A stretch of 64,000 nt of DNA from the NCBI RefSeq assembly GCF_002838765.1, contig NZ_CP025120.1, positions 1,178,001 through 1,242,000 on the forward strand. Direction: 5' to 3'. Made by a program: the position numbers and the translations under genes. Position 1 is the first letter of the stretch. The number at the start of each line of letters is the position of its first letter. The DNA comes from Kangiella profundi (lineage in GTDB: Bacteria > Pseudomonadota > Gammaproteobacteria > Enterobacterales > Kangiellaceae). Below, in pieces: positions 59,801 to 64,000 of the stretch. The notes below the pieces were generated by a model, which saw only the letters and a list, made by a program, of their open reading frames with translations, ran no database searches and was not told the origin of the DNA.

Positions 59801-60218
59801 TGATCAGGCTAGACGATCACTGAAAACGAATAAAGAAGGCTTTCCTGAGCTTGTTCAACAAATACGTCTTTATGATATGGCGCTTCATCAATATGAATAT
59901 ATTCATCTATTAGAGTTAGAAGCTGCTTACTTTTTCATTAATAATGATTGGGAAATGTTAGAGCAATCATTAAATGAAGCAGATCTGCTTTTGCGTAGAA
60001 TGGGGGATTACTGGAGAAGCTTCCAGCTAAATCGTCTTCGAGCTTTACTGGTTGAACACTCAGGTGAATCACCAGCGCTTTATCGCCAACGAGCACAACA
60101 ACAACTTAATCATCTATTGAAGCAACTGCCTGAGGATTCACGTACCGGTTTTATAGAACAACAAAACATTGTTGCTTTTGATGATGACATAATGGAGCTC
60201 AGTGTGAACGATGAATAG
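56853..60218 (+). CDS. Membrane Ser/Thr protein kinase with TPR region
   Basis: The 1121-residue Hanks-type kinase has glycine loop GVGRFGAVYKV, Lys in VALKVL, catalytic YHRDIKPENIL (Asp near 164), LADFGLAV and PPEY, all within about 30-295. One transmembrane helix (about 308-328, FGLVAAFALIILAGVLWW) is followed by a region starting SLAILPFESETRG. That part resembles the non-catalytic domain joined to TPRs in some adenylate-cyclase and LuxR-type proteins. At least eight TPRs span about 490-860. The TPR part should be periplasmic if the kinase is cytoplasmic. It overlaps the histidine kinase gene by 8 bp. Confidence 0.92.
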   Translation: MVNDDPKQSQKDSGDLSKTQVIEDFEILETGTLLAGRFQVEKLQGVGRFGAVYKVRDLQLDVIVALKVLHSFISKNQQALADFKKEILLLRQLSHPNIVRVHEYYTDKELHFFTMDWIEGESLEQKMEQNDKSGHTFSESQIELYINQVISALSFAESHNIYHRDIKPENILIAHNDQLYLADFGLAVLSESKEQGIISGTPQYLPPEYLQKNVISSSIDLYAVGVILYQLLCNRLPFDGNSLDALIEQKQKGTKDFPVSRSDFKKFKSVVLKLISPYSNSRYQSAEDLQLAIDYALIKQPPKTKANKTFGLVAAFALIILAGVLWWRYQTQPIAPSQHTSLAILPFESETRGQPIDNWIKYGIPDYLHYQLTQYPELRLVNNDRVLETLDLLGYQSMLNDNQILLLADLLKVNKIVSARVIASSKDENSLIVEVLSISGNTVNKQQVSEVVIQSESADSIVRKLISDLNQSLKINQQASIESSEAFILQSEVQELIKKGEWSQAEAKLNELIGEQPDSEHLWFEVGQVYLNTGEFAQAENAFAKSQSLSPDQSFIHIHSTAILNELAEKFEQAEMDYLNLIEQYPLNIDIKFSLAELYVTTQQFPKAEQTLQQVVALDPNHPSAWFELAKVSIWSGDAQTAVDDYLVKALVIAKKLKDINLEGDVLNAIGVAYQRLGNLELAQDYYEQGLYKRKTADDQNGVATSMSNLASVHSIQGQHEAATNYLEQSLAVYESLNDIEGKANAFNEMGIIDEEQGLYEKALENYRQALSLRINLGDEWLKAESMNNIGFIYYLLSNPENALVYWQQAEQAYQKVQDPVGVIRVRENLGQMELAMGNWRSAYFIFEKALQDAKELGLFEEALVAEAYLAKLSFLQGNFEQSLPKLDSLYQQLQERNDIRGVIEFGLWLADWHSLTGNQDALQKQLKALNDLVIDKGSVEQQFYYKTLLLRTDEKTLQSEQFLVEMFDKTNIPEATKLRYLLDQARRSLKTNKEGFPELVQQIRLYDMALHQYEYIHLLELEAAYFFINNDWEMLEQSLNEADLLLRRMGDYWRSFQLNRLRALLVEHSGESPALYRQRAQQQLNHLLKQLPEDSRTGFIEQQNIVAFDDDIMELSVNDE

Positions 60219-60948
60219 TGACAAAGATATTTCAGAGCTGGTTAATGAACTTAGCCAGAAGCAACAAAAGATTGCACAGGAACTTCTTAGCGGCAATCAG
60301 CAAATGCGCACTCTGGCGAAACGAGTATGGCGAGTCCAGGAAGATGAAAGAAAGCATATTGCTCGAGAATTGCATGACGGTGTAGGGCAGTTGTTGACTG
60401 CTTTAATTAACCAATTGCAGCAAATGCACAAGGAAGGTGAACCTGACCCTAAAGAACTAGACGAAGCTTTGACACTGGCTAGACAAGCGCTAAGCGATAC
60501 TCGTGAAATATCCCGACTGATGCGACCGAGAATTCTAGATGACCTGGGTTTAATCCCAGCTTTGCAATGGTTATCACGAGTTATGGGTGAAAAGAATTCG
60601 ATCAAAATTGATCTGCATGAGCAGTTATCGGTTAATCTTGATGACGAAACGCAGACATTGGTTTTCAGAGTGGTACAGGAAGCAATTACCAATGCAATTA
60701 AACACGCCAAGGCAACCCATATTGATATTACCGTAATTGCAACCGAGCGGATGCTGGTGCTCAAAATTAAGGATAATGGCGTGGGCATGACCAAAGATAC
60801 ATCTGAATCAGTTGAAGGGTTTGGTTTATCTGCCATGCGAGATCGGGTGGCCGCTTTTGGCGGTCAATTAATGGTTGAGTCTCAGCCAGGCGAGGGCTGT
60901 GAGATCAAAGTGGTGATTACTGGCTCCATCGGTGAAGGGGGGCTCTAA
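60211..60948 (+). CDS. Soluble NarX/DegS-type histidine kinase
   Basis: The 245 residues have no membrane segment and no recognisable sensor domain. An N-terminal helix (about 1-45) precedes the HisKA_3 dimerisation domain with His55 in ARELHDGVGQLLTAL. The ATPase domain has NAIKHAKATHI (N box), IKDNGVGM (G1) and GFGLSAMRDRVAAFGG (G2). Signal input must come from a partner, plausibly the upstream kinase or FHA-GAF protein. It overlaps the Ser/Thr kinase gene and ends one base before the regulator gene, so translation is coupled. Confidence 0.93.
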   Translation: MNSDKDISELVNELSQKQQKIAQELLSGNQQMRTLAKRVWRVQEDERKHIARELHDGVGQLLTALINQLQQMHKEGEPDPKELDEALTLARQALSDTREISRLMRPRILDDLGLIPALQWLSRVMGEKNSIKIDLHEQLSVNLDDETQTLVFRVVQEAITNAIKHAKATHIDITVIATERMLVLKIKDNGVGMTKDTSESVEGFGLSAMRDRVAAFGGQLMVESQPGEGCEIKVVITGSIGEGGL

Positions 60949-60949
60949 C

Positions 60950-61588
60950 ATGATTCGAGTAATGCTTGCGGATGATCACACCATTCTTAGACAGGGATTA
61001 GTCAGTTTATTAAGTAAAGATGCTGACTGCACGGTAGTCGCCGAAGCCTCCAATGGTCTTGAAGCGGTTGAGAAAGCGCTGGAGACAAGACCTCAGGTGG
61101 CGGTTATTGATATTTCAATGCCTGAACTCAATGGCATGGAAGTGGTTAAACGAATTCATGACAAATTACCCGAATGCAAAATCCTAGTATTGACCATGCA
61201 TGAGGAGCAGGAATATGTCATTCATATGGTCAGAGCAGGCGCGTCGGGTTACTTGCTAAAGGACAGTGCCAGTGAAGAGTTGATTGATGCCGTTAAAGCA
61301 CTAGCCAGTGGCAAAACTTATTACAGCCAATATGCAGCCAGTGTTCTAGCCACTCAATACTCACAACCCGATAAAGAATGGCAGGATCCATATAAAAACT
61401 TAACTCAGCGTGAGCGTGAAGTGTTCCATCTGGTAGTTGACGGAAAAACAACAAAAGATATCGCGCGTGCGCTGGATATAAGTGTTAAAACTGCCGAAAA
61501 CCATCGTGGCAAAGTGCTGGAGAAGCTAGGTGTGTCTAATACCGCTGAATTGGTACGTTATGCAGCTAAGCATAATTTGTTAGTTTAA
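60950..61588 (+). CDS. NarL/FixJ-type response regulator
   Basis: About 212 residues from the ATG at 60950 (a run of six Gs upstream; the GTG at 60932 is less likely). The receiver has VMLADDHTILRQG, phospho-acceptor Asp54 in AVIDISMPELNG, LTMHEE and LLKDSA. A C-terminal LuxR helix-turn-helix (LTQREREVFHLVVDGKTTKDIA, recognition helix around SVKTAENHRGKV) follows a short linker. It is the cognate partner of the preceding kinase and the likely reader of the TAGGGG box, by inference. Confidence 0.94.
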   Translation: MIRVMLADDHTILRQGLVSLLSKDADCTVVAEASNGLEAVEKALETRPQVAVIDISMPELNGMEVVKRIHDKLPECKILVLTMHEEQEYVIHMVRAGASGYLLKDSASEELIDAVKALASGKTYYSQYAASVLATQYSQPDKEWQDPYKNLTQREREVFHLVVDGKTTKDIARALDISVKTAENHRGKVLEKLGVSNTAELVRYAAKHNLLV

Positions 61589-61654
61589 TCCTATATATTT
61601 CAATTTCTTTGGCACTAATTAATTATAAAGACAGGTAACATCACTTCTATGCAA

Positions 61655-61671
61655 TAGGGGATTTCCCCAAT
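61655..61671 (+). promoter_or_regulatory. TAGGGG box upstream of protease 3
   Basis: TAGGGGATTTCCCCAAT, third independent copy of the box, 59 bp before the ATG at 61731. A related string, TGGGGGTTTCCTAAC (61716-61730), ends at the start codon and also supplies the G-rich ribosome-binding site. Confidence 0.62.
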
Positions 61672-61730
61672 TATTCTTTTAATTACTTTGTGGGAAGCTC
61701 AAGCTCTCAATCCAATGGGGGTTTCCTAAC

Positions 61731-64000
61731 ATGAGTAAATTTAACTTAAAAACAAAACCTATCTATGGTGCCATACTGGCTGCCGGATTAGGTTTATCTG
61801 CAGTGGCTGGTCATGCCAAATCGATTGGCCCACAACTTTCTGATCTTCTGTCAGATGCAACTGAGCAAGAAGTTTTCGAAGTAATTGTAACCTTTGAAGG
61901 CAATGAGCCAGCTTCTCTTTCACAATTACAGGCGCTTGAAAACTTGGGTGTCACCAGCGGTGTGAGTTTCAATAGCTTGCCGATGGTGGGTATCACTGCG
62001 ACCAAGCAACAAATTGATGCAATCTATTCGCGTGATGATGTCCGTTCGGTCTGGTACAACGCGCCATTGACTCTAGAAAATGATGGTTCTACTGAGCTGA
62101 CTGGTGTTGACCGCTTACGCGATGATCAATCAATGCGTAATATGGGTATGCCGTATTCAGGTCGTGGTATCGGTGTGGTTATCAACGATTCTGGTGTTGA
62201 TGGTACTCATAGCGACATTAAATATCCAAATCATGTTACGCAAAACGTTTTGGCTCAGGTCAATCTAAACTCTCTATCAGGCATTCTGCCAATTACCTAC
62301 CAGGAAGATGTTGCTAACACGGATATTGGTGGAGGTCACGGCTCTCACGTTGCCGGTATTATCGGCGGTAACGGTGCTATGTCGAGTGGTCTATATCAAG
62401 GTGTAGCACCGGGCGCAAAATTGATTGGTTATGGTTCAGGTGCAGGTCTATTCATCTTAGATACACTGGGTGGTTTTGATTACGCTTTAACCCACCAGTT
62501 TGACTATAACATTCGTGTTATTTCCAACTCGTTTGGTAATACTGGCGACACAGGTACTGATTTCAATCCTGATGACCCAACAAACGTTGCCACAAAAGCT
62601 TTGAGTGATAACGGCGTTATTGTTGTTTTCTCTGCCGGTAACTCTGGTTCAGGCGAAGCAACCATCACAGGTAACTTCAAAAAAGCACCTTGGGTTATTA
62701 CTGTGGCTGCGGGTGACAAACAAGGCAATCTGGCTGATTTCAGTTCACGTGGCGTAAAAGGCAAAACTGGCCAAGCAGTAGTTGATGGTGAGACTTTCAC
62801 TTGGGAAGACCGCCCGACTATTACAGCGCCTGGCGTTGATGTCATTTCTGCGCGCGCATCATTATCAAGCCTTAGTGCTTTGAGCATTACTTCTGACAGC
62901 GAAGTAATGGATGCCAATCATGTGCCTTACTATACCGTCATGAGTGGTACCTCAATGGCTGCACCTCATGCATCAGGTATCGTTGCTTTAATGCTTGAAG
63001 CTAACCCTAACCTTACCTGGCGTGAAGTTAAGCGTATCCTGCAAGATACTGCCACCAATATGCCTGGTCTTGAACCTTGGGAAAGTGGCGCAGGTTATGT
63101 GAATGCTTATGCTGCGGTTAAAGCTGTGCTTGATGAAACAAAAAGCTTTGGCGAAACGACGAAGATCCAACGTGAATTTAATGCAGCGGCACAAACTTCC
63201 ATTGCAGGTGAATTCGAGATAACTGTTCCATTTAGCCCAGTTGGTGAAAATGAAGGTGTTACTTTCGAAGTCAACGACGAAGCTTCATTATTGATGGTTC
63301 GTGCCAATGTTGGCGATAACACTATAGGCATGTCTTTAACCAGCCCAAGTGGTAAGCGTTATGGTTCAAGCATTGCTTTGCCTGTACTGGGTCAAAATAT
63401 CGCGGTAACAGCACCAGCCGAAGCCGGTACCTGGACATTGCGTGCCAATGGTATTGGGGGAGTATCAGGCGTTGATGTTGACCCAGTCAATGCTACCAAT
63501 GGTTATGCGTTACCAGGCGAAATTGATGCTGTGGTTAAAATTACCCGCACCGATGGCTTCGTTGGTTTAAATGACGTTGTTGGTCATCCTGCACAGGCTT
63601 TTATCGAAACAGCGGTTAGTGAACAACTTGTCGATGCGCTAGCTGATGGTTTTGCACCTGATGAAGCTATAAGCCGTTCGCAAATGGCTGATTATCTAAC
63701 ACTAGGTGCAGGCATTCGCCAGTCAAATGCAGCTGATAGCGTGCAATTCCTTGATGTAACCAGTGATACTTCAGCAATCAACGCTGTAACCCAGACTGGC
63801 TCTCCACTTCGAGACAGAGCACAAGTAACAGATCCGGTTATGACAGCTAACGGGAACATGTTTAACCCAAACGCTGGTGTAAACAAATTGGATGTCGCTT
63901 ATTCATTGGTTCAGTCGCTTGGATTGGAAGAACTAGCCAATAGCTTCTCTGGTGATATTACCGCTATCTTTGGAGCTGACAGAGTGGTTCTTCAGGATCA
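61731..64000 (+). CDS. Secreted S8 protease 3 with SLH-like region (C-terminus beyond window)
   Basis: About 756 residues are visible; the frame is open at the window edge. A signal peptide (about 1-29, GHAKS) and a pro-region (30-140) precede the catalytic domain with Asp153 (INDSGVD), His203 (GHGSHVAG) and Ser408 (SGTSMAAPHASG). A linker domain follows, then SLH-like modules: NDVVGHPAQAFIETAV...FAPDEAISRSQMA (about 612-655) and QFLDV...FNPNAGVNKLDVA (about 670-725). The order and spacing match protease 2, so they are paralogues. A third module probably lies beyond the edge. Confidence 0.92.
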   Translation, partial: MSKFNLKTKPIYGAILAAGLGLSAVAGHAKSIGPQLSDLLSDATEQEVFEVIVTFEGNEPASLSQLQALENLGVTSGVSFNSLPMVGITATKQQIDAIYSRDDVRSVWYNAPLTLENDGSTELTGVDRLRDDQSMRNMGMPYSGRGIGVVINDSGVDGTHSDIKYPNHVTQNVLAQVNLNSLSGILPITYQEDVANTDIGGGHGSHVAGIIGGNGAMSSGLYQGVAPGAKLIGYGSGAGLFILDTLGGFDYALTHQFDYNIRVISNSFGNTGDTGTDFNPDDPTNVATKALSDNGVIVVFSAGNSGSGEATITGNFKKAPWVITVAAGDKQGNLADFSSRGVKGKTGQAVVDGETFTWEDRPTITAPGVDVISARASLSSLSALSITSDSEVMDANHVPYYTVMSGTSMAAPHASGIVALMLEANPNLTWREVKRILQDTATNMPGLEPWESGAGYVNAYAAVKAVLDETKSFGETTKIQREFNAAAQTSIAGEFEITVPFSPVGENEGVTFEVNDEASLLMVRANVGDNTIGMSLTSPSGKRYGSSIALPVLGQNIAVTAPAEAGTWTLRANGIGGVSGVDVDPVNATNGYALPGEIDAVVKITRTDGFVGLNDVVGHPAQAFIETAVSEQLVDALADGFAPDEAISRSQMADYLTLGAGIRQSNAADSVQFLDVTSDTSAINAVTQTGSPLRDRAQVTDPVMTANGNMFNPNAGVNKLDVAYSLVQSLGLEELANSFSGDITAIFGADRVVLQD

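Noticed and set aside
60297..60836. 179-codon reverse frame opposite the histidine kinase gene
   Set aside because: All kinase motifs are on the forward strand; the reverse product is Ser/Cys-rich and unlike any protein.

Overview
The window looks like chromosomal DNA of a marine gammaproteobacterium. Moderate GC, an Smc/ZipA/LigA block, an FA-synthesis block (yceD-rpmF-plsX-fabHDG-acpP-fabF-pabC-mltG-tmk-holB-pilZ-tatD) and secreted subtilases beside a Ser/Thr kinase suggest a Kangiella-like organism. The genus is an inference from gene content and protein style; no database was searched. No rRNA, tRNA, CRISPR array, prophage or insertion sequence was recognised.

Layout. 1-8761: fadE (reverse, cut by the window edge), a putative serine hydrolase, hrpA, and a dual-receiver diguanylate cyclase. 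9421-11811: a secreted collagen-like protein with 133 Gly-X-Y triplets. 11892-20045: cysZ, then divergently smc-zipA-ligA and an exported histidine phosphatase. 20134-25156: rne with a long leader, then divergently rluC and a HAD phosphatase. 25324-31525: pgaABCD for poly-N-acetylglucosamine. 31530-34610: an exported peroxiredoxin, then acetyltransferase, macro-domain and fructosamine-kinase genes, and a Maf protein. 34772-46660: the conserved ribosome/envelope/fatty-acid block. 46711-49566: an M16 lipoprotein peptidase.

50154-64000 is the most unusual part. Three secreted S8 proteases surround a five-gene signalling operon: secreted unknown protein, FHA-GAF protein, membrane Ser/Thr kinase with a large TPR region, soluble NarX-type histidine kinase, and LuxR/NarL-type response regulator. 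Each protease gene has an upstream near-palindrome of the form TAGGGGNTTTMCCYAAT. It is absent in front of the signalling operon. The simplest reading is that the regulator drives the proteases through this box, with the kinase/FHA proteins feeding signals in. This is inferred from sequence and position only. Two of the proteases carry S-layer-homology-like modules, unusual for a Gram-negative secreted protease.

Other points: yceD and rluC share a promoter/start arrangement (-10, GC-rich discriminator, ATG) that predicts leaderless mRNAs. The rne leader can form mutually exclusive hairpins. Palindromic repeats lie in the fabH-fabD gap and in front of the first protease.
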